11,311 bases of DNA from Acidobacteriota bacterium (GTDB taxonomy: Bacteria > Acidobacteriota > Terriglobia > Acidiferrales > UBA7541): the NCBI GenBank assembly GCA_028876695.1, contig JAGWRH010000358.1:1-11311 (forward strand), in the 5' to 3' direction. The notes below the pieces were generated by a model. The model saw only the letters and a list, made by a program, of their open reading frames with translations, was not told the DNA's origin and searched no databases. The translations under genes and the position numbers were made by a program. Of the stretch, positions 1 through 6,084 are shown in pieces. The first letter of the stretch is position 1, and each line of letters opens with the position of its first letter.

Positions 1-121
1 GGCTCACGCCGATATCGCGGAAGATCGGGACGCCCTCGGATTCCATGAAAAGGTCATAGGGGGTCTTGGGCCGCCCGAACTCGCCGAACCCGGCGCGCTC
101 GGCGCCGGTCGGCTCGTGCCA
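1..121 (-). CDS. Cupin-like protein, N-terminal fragment (runs off left edge)
   Basis: The minus strand from about 121 down to 1 is an open frame whose translation looks like real protein. After Trp-His-Glu-Pro it contains FGRPKTPYDLFMESEGVPIF followed by RDIGVS, ending at the window edge. I recall this RPKT-x-YD-x-FME-x-EG-x-PI pattern from the N-terminus of a family of bacterial bicupin/cupin-domain proteins; this is memory, not a search. The metal-binding cupin motifs would lie outside the window. No ATG lies upstream in frame. The frame continues to a GTG at 143-145 and a stop at 176-178, but that part is antisense to convincing permease sequence, so the gene probably breaks at about 117-125 rather than starting there. 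The function cannot be stated from this fragment. Confidence 0.4.
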
Positions 122-1949
122 ATGGGTCCTGCCGGTCAATTTCACCGCCGCGGCCTTTGCGTCATTCGTGACTCTCTATTTCTGGTGGCAAAACATCAAA
201 GGTATTCCGGAATCGAGCGAAAAAGCGCTGTGGATCATGCAGCTGACCACGGTGATGGTCGTGGCGCTCATCGGTTGGTGCGGCTATACCCTCTGGATTC
301 GTGGCGCGCACCTGCCGCCGATGCCCGTGGCTCGCAATATCGTCCTCAACCGGCACTCGCTGGGATGGCTCTACGGGCACCATATCGCCAAGATGGTCAC
401 CCTGGTGGCGGTGTTCGTCGGACTGGGTCATTCGGTGTTGGCCATGAGCGGCGAAGAGACGCTCGCGCAGGTATATCGCGAAATCGAACACCCCAAGCTG
501 CGCAATTTAAAAAAGACTGCCTTCATTATCTTCGTCTACAGCGTCGTATTCACATCGCTGGTTTCGTTTTTTGCGGTCATGATTATTCCCGATAAGACGC
601 GCCCCGCCTATTTCGAGAACCTGATCGGCGGTCTGGCTATGAGTCTGACGGGACCTTTCTTCGCGCGCCTTTTATTCCACGTTTTCGTCGTCGTCGTCGG
701 TACCCTGATCCTTTCGGGAGCGGTAAACACAGCGATCGTCGGTTCCAATGGAGTGCTGAACCGCGTGTCGGAAGACGGCGTTCTATCCGACTGGTTTCGT
801 CAACCGCATCCCCGTTTCGGCACTTCGCACCGGCTCATCAACCTGGTGGTTCTGTTCCAGATCGCGACGATTCTCATTAGCCGCGGCGACGTCACCTTTC
901 TGGCCAACCTGTACGCCTTCGGCGTGATTTGGAGTTTTGCTCTCAAAGGCATCGCCGTTCTCGTGCTTCGCTACACGCATCCGCAGGACCGCGAATTCCG
1001 CGTGCCGCTGAATTTCACCGTTTTCGGCGTCGAGATTCCCCTTGGTCTCGGTTTGATCACTGCCGTCCTTTTGGCAATCGCCGTCGTCAACCTTTTCACC
1101 AAGCCTGCCGCGACAGTCTCCGGCGTTGTCTTCTCGGCTCTGCTCTTTATCGGTTTCGAGCTGTCGGAACGTTATATTCATCGAGCCCGCGGGCGCGCCG
1201 AAGGGCACGTCGAGATGGATCAATTCAATCTCGCGCAAGAGGCGGACCTCACCCTGGACAACGTCGGCGTCACCCCCGGCAACATTCTCGTGCCCGTCAG
1301 CACCTACTACGCCCTTTACCCGCTGGAGGCGGCTCTGCAACGCGCCAAAGGCCGTCAGGCGGAAATTGTGGTACTCCACGTGCGCATGCTTCGCCGCGCC
1401 GCCTCGGGCGAATACGACTTGGCTCCCGACCAGCTCTTCACCGCCATCGAGCAGATGCTCTTCACCAAAGTACTGGCGATGGCCGAGAAAGAAGGCAAGC
1501 CGGTGCGGCTCGCTGTAGCCGCTGCGAACGACTTGTGGGAAGGCATTCTCCGAACTGCGGCGAATCTCCAGTCCAGCACCGTCGTCGCGGGTAGTTCTTC
1601 CAAATCCACGATCGCCGAACAAGCCCGCGAAATCGGGCTCGCCTGGGAACATATGCCCGATCCTCGTCCGCGGATCACCCTGGAATTGTTCACGCAATCC
1701 GGCCGCGAACAGATTTTCTACCTCGGCCCGCACGCTCCGCGCCTCACGCCCAAAGAAATCGATCTATTGCACCAGGTTTGGCTCGAGCTGAGCGACCGGC
1801 TTCCGGGGCAGGAAATTCACCACCACGATATCGTGCATTTCGCGCTCGATGAGGTCGAACGCGAACTCAAAGACGGCGAGGTCGATCAAGTCCTTCAGCG
1901 CCTTCGAGAGCATCTGGTCGATATCCAGAATCGTCGCGAGAACCCGTAA
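66..1949 (+). CDS. APC-family amino acid permease with C-terminal UspA-like domain, 5'-truncated
   Basis: Integral inner-membrane transporter of the amino acid-polyamine-cation (APC) superfamily; the substrate is not predictable. The TTG at 66 is only the first possible start after a stop at 57-59, and residues 1-18 are antisense to the cupin-like fragment. Convincing permease sequence begins at about residue 20 (position 123) with a helix containing LYFWWQN. Eight to nine hydrophobic segments follow (roughly residues 22-44, 55-78, 108-127, 151-174, 197-226, 257-272, 278-302, 324-344, 348-367), with the SGEETLAQVYREIEHPK loop at 128-144. Relatives normally carry several more helices upstream, so I estimate 170-200 residues are missing. 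After residue 375 the protein is soluble. Residues 405-520 start with NILVPVS and contain alternating hydrophobic strands (EIVVLHVR, STVVAGSSS), as in universal stress protein domains. The tail (550-627) is charged and helical. If the truncation is real, the transporter is probably dead. Confidence 0.8.
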   Translation: MGRPNSPNPARSAPVGSCQWVLPVNFTAAAFASFVTLYFWWQNIKGIPESSEKALWIMQLTTVMVVALIGWCGYTLWIRGAHLPPMPVARNIVLNRHSLGWLYGHHIAKMVTLVAVFVGLGHSVLAMSGEETLAQVYREIEHPKLRNLKKTAFIIFVYSVVFTSLVSFFAVMIIPDKTRPAYFENLIGGLAMSLTGPFFARLLFHVFVVVVGTLILSGAVNTAIVGSNGVLNRVSEDGVLSDWFRQPHPRFGTSHRLINLVVLFQIATILISRGDVTFLANLYAFGVIWSFALKGIAVLVLRYTHPQDREFRVPLNFTVFGVEIPLGLGLITAVLLAIAVVNLFTKPAATVSGVVFSALLFIGFELSERYIHRARGRAEGHVEMDQFNLAQEADLTLDNVGVTPGNILVPVSTYYALYPLEAALQRAKGRQAEIVVLHVRMLRRAASGEYDLAPDQLFTAIEQMLFTKVLAMAEKEGKPVRLAVAAANDLWEGILRTAANLQSSTVVAGSSSKSTIAEQAREIGLAWEHMPDPRPRITLELFTQSGREQIFYLGPHAPRLTPKEIDLLHQVWLELSDRLPGQEIHHHDIVHFALDEVERELKDGEVDQVLQRLREHLVDIQNRRENP

Positions 1950-2073
1950 CTTGGCCAATCGTTCGAGATCGCCTTCACTTGCAACCTAAGACTCATCTCA
2001 TTCGTCTACAGTTCTTCGGAGCCCTACTGCTACACCGCATGGTCCGGCCTGGTTTCGGAAGCCTCGAGCGGAT

Positions 2074-2148
2074 CGGCGCCACCGGTTGTGTGCGGCAAGT
2101 CAGCGGTATGCGTGACCTGATGGTATACTTTAACGGATTGTGGCGCCG
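2074..2148. repeat. Inverted repeat flanking the trxB promoter
   Basis: CGGCGCCAC at 2074-2082 is perfectly complementary to GTGGCGCCG at 2140-2148. The pairing extends by three more pairs (GAT 2071-2073 with ATC 2150-2152) if C2149 bulges. The 57 bases between the arms include the proposed extended -10 element of trxB, and the right arm falls just after the expected transcription start. It could be a two-site operator, or chance in GC-rich DNA. Confidence 0.35.
2121..2129 (+). promoter_or_regulatory. Extended -10 promoter for trxB
   Basis: TGG-TATACT (2121-2129) is an extended -10 element: TGn directly before a hexamer matching TATAAT at five of six positions. No good -35 hexamer lies 16-18 bases upstream, which is usual for extended -10 promoters. 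Transcription would start near 2136, giving a leader of about 59 bases before the GTG at 2195. Confidence 0.45.
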
Positions 2149-2194
2149 CATCGCCGGGCCTGCCGAACTTACCTCGAACATCTAGGAGAGCTCA

Positions 2195-3118
2195 GTGCAC
2201 AAGGTCGTCATCATTGGTAGCGGTTGCGCGGGTCTGACTGCCGCAATTTACACGGCGCGCGCGGATTTAAAGCCTGTCGTGCTCGATGGCTACGAACCCG
2301 GCGGCCAGCTGGCGCTGACCACTGAAGTCGAGAACTTTCCCGGCTTCCCCGAGGGAATTTTGGGGCCGGAATTCATCGAGCGGGCCCGCAAGCAGGCCCA
2401 GCGCTTTGGAGCCGATTTCCGTCCGGGCGCCGTCTCGCACGTCGACCTCAGCGCTCCGCCCTTCAAAATCACGGCCGGCAAGGAAACCTATGAGTGCGAA
2501 TCGCTCATCGTTGCTTCCGGAGCGTCCGCCCGTATGCTCGGCCTCGAATCCGAACGCCTGCTGCTCGGCCACGGCGTTTCCACCTGCGCCACCTGTGACG
2601 GCGCTTTTTTTCGCAATCGCGAAATCGTCGTCGTCGGCGGAGGCGACACGGCCATGGAAGAAGCGACGTTCCTCACCAAGTTCGCCAAGAAAGTCACGCT
2701 GATCCACCGTCGCAGCGAGTTTCGCGCCTCCCGCATCATGCTTGATCGCGCGCGGAAAAACGAAAAAATCGAATTTCTTACGCCCTACGTCATCGACCGC
2801 GTTGAAAACGTCGCCAATAAATCCGTCGATTGCGTCCACCTCCGCCATGCCGAAACCGGCGCTACGAAAGTCATACCCACCGAGGGCGTCTTCGTTGCCA
2901 TCGGTCACGATCCGAATACCAAGGTATTCAAGGGTGAACTGGCCATGGACGACGCCGGCTACCTGCTCACCCGCGATGGCGCGAAGACCAGCGTCGAAGG
3001 CGTCTTCGCTGCCGGTGACGTTCAGGACCATCGCTACCGCCAGGCCGTGACTGCCGCCGGCTCAGGGTGCATGGCAGCTCTCGAAGCTGAGCGATTTCTC
3101 GCATCCAAAGAACATTAA
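2195..3118 (+). CDS. trxB: Thioredoxin reductase (NADPH)
   Basis: Cytoplasmic FAD flavoenzyme that uses NADPH to reduce thioredoxin. At 307 residues it has the normal length of low-molecular-weight bacterial TrxB. Visible landmarks are the N-terminal FAD-binding GSGCAGLTAA (residues 8-17; Cys replaces the usual Pro), the GGQL-x4-EVENFPGF segment (36-51), the redox-active CATC (131-134), the NADPH-binding GGGDTAMEEA (148-157) followed by HRRSEFRAS (171-179), which carries the arginines that recognise the NADP phosphate, and the C-terminal FAD motif AAGDVQDHRYRQAVTAAGSG (272-291). The start is GTG at 2195, preceded at a good distance by AGGAGA (2184-2189). The promoter lies directly upstream and the next gene has its own, so trxB is probably monocistronic. 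Close relatives include bacillithiol disulfide reductase and alkyl hydroperoxide reductase F, but the CxxC and NADP motifs favour TrxB. Confidence 0.95.
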   Translation: MHKVVIIGSGCAGLTAAIYTARADLKPVVLDGYEPGGQLALTTEVENFPGFPEGILGPEFIERARKQAQRFGADFRPGAVSHVDLSAPPFKITAGKETYECESLIVASGASARMLGLESERLLLGHGVSTCATCDGAFFRNREIVVVGGGDTAMEEATFLTKFAKKVTLIHRRSEFRASRIMLDRARKNEKIEFLTPYVIDRVENVANKSVDCVHLRHAETGATKVIPTEGVFVAIGHDPNTKVFKGELAMDDAGYLLTRDGAKTSVEGVFAAGDVQDHRYRQAVTAAGSGCMAALEAERFLASKEH

Positions 3119-3223
3119 TAATCGAGCGTCCAAGGCACGCTAACCCACGTGCGCCGTGCGTTTGCCGCGAAGCGCGTGCAACCTTCAGGCGGTAATCGAT
3201 TTGCCCGCGCGCCCGATCTCTCG

Positions 3224-3252
3224 TTGAGATAAGCCTGCCTTCGCATTACAAT
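3224..3252 (+). promoter_or_regulatory. Sigma70-type promoter for the glycine-zipper lipoprotein
   Basis: TTGAGA (3224-3229) and TACAAT (3247-3252) are separated by exactly 17 bases, each close to consensus. The start would fall near 3259, leaving a leader of about 50 bases before the ATG at 3309. A small palindrome, ATCTC-TCGTT-GAGAT (3216-3230), overlaps the -35 box and could be an operator. Confidence 0.6.
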
Positions 3253-3295
3253 GACTCCTGTCTCCCGGTCCTCGATCCGATCCTAAAGTTTCGAT

Positions 3296-3303
3296 AGAGG
3301 TGA
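3296..3303 (+). promoter_or_regulatory. Shine-Dalgarno site fixing the lipoprotein start
   Basis: AGAGGTGA is a near-perfect anti-16S complement ending five bases before the ATG at 3309. A GTG start at 3300 would lie inside this site, so the ATG is preferred. Confidence 0.65.
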
Positions 3304-3308
3304 ACAAG

Positions 3309-4010
3309 ATGCGTAAATCAACGCTCGGCCAGTGGCTCGTCGTCGCGGCCCTGGTGGCGTTCTGCGGATGCAGCCATTCGAACGCGCCGTCAAACGCCGC
3401 GAACTCTGCCAATCCGGCCGATAACTCGGCCCAGAACGCCCCGGCTGCCGCGTCAACTCCGGCCGCAGCGCCAACTCCGGCGCGGCCGCCGGCGCTGGCT
3501 CCAATCGTCGTCGAGGCGGGAAGCGTTATCACCGTCAGCCTCGATCAGAGCATCAGCACCAAGGACAATAGCAGCGGCGACCAATTCGAAGCCTCTTTGG
3601 CCGAACCCATCACCGTCGATGGACGGACCATCGCCACCACTGGAGCGCGCGCCACGGGCACTATCGTCACGTCGCAATCCGCTGGGCGCGTAAAGGGCGG
3701 CGCGGTCTTGGCGCTTACGCTCGACGGCATCACCATTCACGGCCGGAAGTATGCGATTGAAACCTCGGAATTCGAAGAGGCCGGCAAGGGGCGCGGCAAG
3801 CGCACCGTCGTCGGTGGCGGAGGCGGCGCCGCGCTTGGAGCCATCGTGGGCGCCCTGGCCGGTGGCGGAAAAGGTGCTGCCATCGGCGCACTAGCAGGCG
3901 GTGGCGCTGGAACCGCCGGTGCTGCGTTCACTGGCAAGCGCGACATTACGCTGCCGGCCGAAACGCGCCTGCATTTCAAACTGACTCGGCGATTGACGAT
4001 CCGGGATTAG
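3309..4010 (+). CDS. Glycine-zipper envelope lipoprotein, Acidobacteria-type
   Basis: Predicted exported lipoprotein of 233 residues, no known enzymatic role. The N-terminus has a short basic region, a hydrophobic core (residues 7-18) and a lipobox-like FCG-C with Cys21 as the lipidated residue. A low-complexity Ala/Pro/Asn/Ser linker follows (22-66), then a beta-rich domain (67-160) with an EAGSVITVSLDQSISTK segment and a GRVKGGAVLALTLDGITI segment. A glycine zipper spans about 167-208 with repeated GAxxGAxxG spacing, and a short strand-rich tail follows (211-232). I recall many acidobacterial proteins with this order: SD-rich beta domain, basic GKGRGKRT, glycine zipper, LPAET-x-L. The glycine zipper suggests insertion in or packing against a membrane. 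Function is unknown. It has its own promoter and converges on the TlpA-like gene. Confidence 0.75.
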   Translation: MRKSTLGQWLVVAALVAFCGCSHSNAPSNAANSANPADNSAQNAPAAASTPAAAPTPARPPALAPIVVEAGSVITVSLDQSISTKDNSSGDQFEASLAEPITVDGRTIATTGARATGTIVTSQSAGRVKGGAVLALTLDGITIHGRKYAIETSEFEEAGKGRGKRTVVGGGGGAALGAIVGALAGGGKGAAIGALAGGGAGTAGAAFTGKRDITLPAETRLHFKLTRRLTIRD

Positions 4011-4026
4011 TTCTTCGATCGGACGC

Positions 4027-4057
4027 GGCAGCCCTCCGCTCTAGCCAATGGGCTGCC
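4027..4057. terminator. Inverted repeat between convergent genes, possible bidirectional terminator
   Basis: GGCAGCCC (4027-4034) and GGGCTGCC (4050-4057) form a perfect 8-bp stem with a 15-base loop, placed between the stop codons of two converging genes. Neither side has a T-run, so if it terminates transcription it is not a textbook intrinsic terminator. Confidence 0.4.
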
Positions 4058-4067
4058 CGCCCGGTCC

Positions 4068-4652
4068 TCATTTCGAAGTGGTCTCTCCTGCGGAATTCAG
4101 CAGAACCAGCCGAATAGCGTCTTCGAACGCCGCCGGCGGTCGCGCTCCGATCAGATAACGCGCCACGTGCCCGTCTCGCGCATAGAATATCGTCTGTGGC
4201 ATCGTTCCCTGCCAGCTCGGGTTGACGCCTTGATAGAAGCCGTTCAGGTCAATTCCCTGCTTCACGCGATAATTCGGGAAATCCGCATGCGCCGTCGCCA
4301 CAAATTGCCGCGCTGTACTGACGTCTGAATCCTCATCCAGGCTCACGCCGATCACCGTCAGCCCCTGCGGCCCATACTTCTTCGCCATCCCCTCGATCAT
4401 CGGAAACTCGTCTCGGCAAGGCTCGCACCAGGTCGCCCAAAAATTCACCATCAACGCCTTGCCGCGATTATTTGCCACCAGATCCCTGTATCCCGACAAA
4501 TCGATTGTTGGCAGACTGGACTCGCTAACGGCCCTGCCCGTGTTTACAGCCACGTTCACGGCAGAATTGCCTGTTCCGGCCGCAGCCGAAAGCCCTCCGG
4601 CTAACATCAGACACACGCCCAAAAACACGGAAGAATAAAAGCGATCACGCAT
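4068..4652 (-). CDS. Exported TlpA/ResA-like thiol-disulfide oxidoreductase
   Basis: Periplasmic thioredoxin-fold protein of 194 residues. An N-terminal signal sequence or anchor (hydrophobic residues 9-24, with possible cleavage in the Ala-rich stretch after it) precedes a mature domain. The active site is WCEPC (residues 75-79) in the context NFWATWCEPC typical of the TlpA/ResA/DsbE family; Glu-Pro between the cysteines also fits reducing members. TVIGVSLDED (99-108) and the cis-proline loop GTMPQTIFY (149-157) follow. Such proteins reduce disulfides in cytochrome c maturation or other exported proteins, receiving electrons through CcdA/DsbD; no such partner is in the window. The start is ATG at 4652-4650 on the minus strand, backed by AGGAGG five bases upstream. 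A longer frame extends 54 codons further, but its residues are not family-like. It is divergent from recX and convergent with the lipoprotein gene. Confidence 0.85.
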   Translation of the reverse strand: MRDRFYSSVFLGVCLMLAGGLSAAAGTGNSAVNVAVNTGRAVSESSLPTIDLSGYRDLVANNRGKALMVNFWATWCEPCRDEFPMIEGMAKKYGPQGLTVIGVSLDEDSDVSTARQFVATAHADFPNYRVKQGIDLNGFYQGVNPSWQGTMPQTIFYARDGHVARYLIGARPPAAFEDAIRLVLLNSAGETTSK

Positions 4653-4657
4653 ATTTT

Positions 4658-4663
4658 CCTCCT
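4658..4663 (-). promoter_or_regulatory. Shine-Dalgarno site fixing the TlpA-like start
   Basis: AGGAGG on the minus strand, five bases from the ATG at 4652. It rejects the 54-codon longer reading frame. Confidence 0.75.
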
Positions 4664-4678
4664 GGGGATGACCTTTTA

Positions 4679-4684
4679 ATTCTA
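4679..4684 (-). promoter_or_regulatory. Possible -10 element for the TlpA-like gene
   Basis: TAGAAT on the minus strand matches the -10 consensus at five of six positions and would give a leader of about 20 bases containing the AGGAGG. No convincing -35 sits at 16-18 bases; a TTGCGG is only 14 bases away. Confidence 0.3.
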
Positions 4685-4830
4685 GCGTTGTGGGGCAACC
4701 GCAACCGGTCGCCCGATAACCAGTGTGTCGAACTGGGACACTCGTCTCTGCCCCGCTCGGCGCGCCGCAATCTCTAAATACCAGACTCTCGGTCCCCCCG
4801 AACCCCGCCCGCACCCTTTTTCGCTGCTCC

Positions 4831-4859
4831 TTGCATCCTCGCTGGCTTACTTCTATGCT
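4831..4859 (+). promoter_or_regulatory. Possible promoter for recX
   Basis: TTGCAT (4831-4836) and TATGCT (4854-4859) are 17 bases apart. Both are partial matches (three and four of six). The transcription start would coincide with the GTG proposed as the recX start, implying a leaderless message. Confidence 0.3.
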
Positions 4860-4865
4860 TCACTC

Positions 4866-5414
4866 GTGCGCCCGCCATTCAAGCCCCCGAAACTCAACTC
4901 GGAACACGAGCTTTACACCGCGGCCTTGCGCGCGCTGATGCGCCGCGCGCATTCGATCCATGAAATGCGCGCGTATCTCGAACGTCGCGCGGAAGAGAAA
5001 GACGCTGTCTCTCGCGTCGTGGCCCGCCTGCGCGAACAAGGCTATCTTGACGACGCCCGTTTCGCCCTCGACTTCGCTCGCCAGCACGCCAACGCGCGCC
5101 GTCAGGGACGCTTCCGCATTTCCCGTGAGCTTCGCGTCCGCGGCGTGCCCGACCGCCATATCGACGCCGCGCTCGACTCCGTGTTTGCCGATACGCCCGA
5201 AACCGAACTCGTGCGCGCTCGCCTGAAGCGCCGCCTCTCCCACATTCGCGGCCGGCTCGATCAGCGACAGCTCGCTGGCATTTACCGCAATCTTCTTCGC
5301 GCCGGCTTTTCCGCCGAAATCATAAGAGCCGAGCTTCGCGGCATCACCCATGGCGACCTGCCTGAACTCGCCGATCTCGAGGACGATTCCGGCGTTCGCG
5401 TTGACGAGCGATAG
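4866..5414 (+). CDS. recX: RecX-family regulatory protein
   Basis: Small, highly basic, all-helical cytoplasmic protein that binds RecA filaments and modulates recombinase activity. The 182-residue product from GTG 4866 has the usual family length and three tandem three-helix modules. Diagnostic segments are LRALMRRAHSIHEMRAYLERR (residues 21-41), the hallmark VVARLREQGYLDDARFALDF (51-70), RFRISRELRVRGVPDRHID (82-100), and the C-terminal IYRNLLRAGFSAEIIRAEL (139-157). The reading frame stays open back to 4725, but the upstream residues are not RecX-like and would overlap the divergent TlpA-like gene's control region. The start is therefore uncertain; GTG 4866 fits length best, although no Shine-Dalgarno precedes it. 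No recA is in the window. The acidic C-terminal tail (about 168-182) is not part of the conserved fold. Confidence 0.85.
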   Translation: MRPPFKPPKLNSEHELYTAALRALMRRAHSIHEMRAYLERRAEEKDAVSRVVARLREQGYLDDARFALDFARQHANARRQGRFRISRELRVRGVPDRHIDAALDSVFADTPETELVRARLKRRLSHIRGRLDQRQLAGIYRNLLRAGFSAEIIRAELRGITHGDLPELADLEDDSGVRVDER

Positions 5415-5457
5415 AATCCCTCTATCCAACGGAACATCGCCTAAGATCTTTGTGGAT

Positions 5458-5505
5458 CGCGGCTTTAGCTGCCACGTAATCTGCAAAAAGCCGCGTGGCT
5501 TTAGC
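5458..5505. repeat. REP-like repeat pair with overlapping inverted repeats
   Basis: GGCTTTAGC occurs twice (5461-5469 and 5497-5505). CGCGGCTTT (5458-5466) is perfectly complementary to AAAGCCGCG (5487-5495), and GCCACG (5471-5476) is complementary to CGTGGC (5494-5499). The two stems share bases 5494-5495 and cannot both form fully. I recall GC-rich elements with a GGCTTTAGC core being dispersed in acidobacterial genomes; this window alone cannot show copy number. Confidence 0.45.
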
Positions 5506-5528
5506 GTGCTCGGCGCAACTGGGCCTGC

Positions 5529-5550
5529 GCGTCGCAGGTGGCCTGCACGC
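5529..5550. terminator. Strong GC hairpin downstream of recX and the repeat pair
   Basis: GCGT-C-GCAGG-TGG-CCTGC-ACGC folds into a nine-pair stem with one bulged C (5533) and a three-base loop (5539-5541). It lies in the gap after recX and before the next promoter. No T-run follows, so it may be a terminator of atypical form, an mRNA 3' stabiliser, or part of a repeat element. Confidence 0.35.
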
Positions 5551-5585
5551 CGCGGGCGGGACGCCGAACTTCCCGATTCCGCGGT

Positions 5586-5594
5586 TGGTATGAT
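5586..5594 (+). promoter_or_regulatory. Extended -10 promoter for the small membrane protein gene
   Basis: TGG-TATGAT (5586-5594) is an extended -10 element with a five-of-six hexamer and no clear -35, the same layout as upstream of trxB. The predicted start near 5601 leaves a leader of about 70 bases before the ATG at 5672. Confidence 0.4.
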
Positions 5595-5657
5595 TTGTAG
5601 TTAGCTGGTCAACGCTGGCGGTGTTGGCCGCGGCATCTCTCTACTCATGCCCGCGGC

Positions 5658-5663
5658 AGGAGG
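5658..5663 (+). promoter_or_regulatory. Shine-Dalgarno site fixing the start at 5672
   Basis: A perfect AGGAGG lies eight bases before the ATG at 5672. This supports the 117-residue product over a 134-residue frame opening at 5621. Confidence 0.65.
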
Positions 5664-5671
5664 CGCAAACG

Positions 5672-6025
5672 ATGGGCCTCGACGATTTATTAAAAGCTAT
5701 CTCGCTGGGCACGTCGTTGGCTCGTCGCGCCGTCGAACTCAAGCAACATATCGACTCGCTCCGTTCCGCTCCGCCCAGCGAATCCGTGCAGCAGCCGCCG
5801 CCTGCCGCAACCGCACTCGACCGCCGCATCGCCGATCTCGAGCTCGTCGCCAGAAACCAGGCCGCGCGCATCTCCGCCGTGGAGTCCAACCTCGAACTCG
5901 CCACCGCTCTCGCCGAATCGCTCGCCCGTCGCCTCAACGCCCTCTTTTGGATCGCGGTAGCGAACGCAATTGTCACCACCGCCGCGCTCGCCGTCGCACT
6001 CGCTGCGCTTCTCCGCGCCCGCTGA
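5672..6025 (+). CDS. Small coiled-coil protein with C-terminal membrane anchor
   Basis: I do not recognise this 117-residue protein. It begins MGLDDLLKAI, a possible amphipathic helix (residues 1-30). A Pro/Ser/Gln-rich linker follows (33-46), then a helical stretch with heptad-like hydrophobic spacing (49-90, running from LDRRIADLELVA to LARRLNALF) that looks like a coiled coil. A single hydrophobic helix (about 91-114) and a terminal RAR complete it. This is the profile of a tail-anchored or C-terminally anchored membrane protein with a cytoplasmic oligomerising domain. It has a perfect ribosome-binding site and typical high-GC codon use, so it is probably expressed. It lies 59 bases upstream of tmk on the same strand, so co-transcription is possible. 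Function is unknown. Confidence 0.65.
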   Translation: MGLDDLLKAISLGTSLARRAVELKQHIDSLRSAPPSESVQQPPPAATALDRRIADLELVARNQAARISAVESNLELATALAESLARRLNALFWIAVANAIVTTAALAVALAALLRAR

Positions 6026-6063
6026 ACGCGCCTCTTGTGGCGGCCGCGCCGAGCCAGTCCTCG

Positions 6064-6072
6064 TGCTAAACT
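6064..6072 (+). promoter_or_regulatory. Possible extended -10 element just before tmk
   Basis: TGC-TAAACT (6064-6072) resembles an extended -10 element, four of six in the hexamer. Transcription would begin around 6079, only about six bases before the tmk ATG. No Shine-Dalgarno is visible there, so the message could be nearly leaderless. Confidence 0.25.
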
Positions 6073-6084
6073 GGCCGCATTCCA

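Noticed and set aside
783..1733. 316-codon minus-strand frame inside the permease gene
   Set aside because: It is antisense to clear membrane-helix coding sequence, with low-complexity Asp/Gly/Arg composition and no recognisable domain.
1979..2185. 68-codon plus-strand frame between the permease and trxB
   Set aside because: It has a non-ATG start, no ribosome site and no protein-like features, and overlaps the trxB promoter and inverted repeat.
2267..3031. 254-codon minus-strand frame inside trxB
   Set aside because: It is antisense to a fully conserved trxB, and a shadow frame explains it.
3131..3160. GCACG/CGTGC pairing after trxB as a terminator
   Set aside because: It has five pairs, a long loop and no T-run, which is too weak to call.
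4653..4814. 54-codon N-terminal extension of the TlpA-like protein
   Set aside because: The AGGAGG before the internal ATG and the signal peptide right after it mark the true start; the extension would run into the recX control region.
4725..4865. 47-codon N-terminal extension of RecX
   Set aside because: The residues are not RecX-like and the extended product would be too long for the family.
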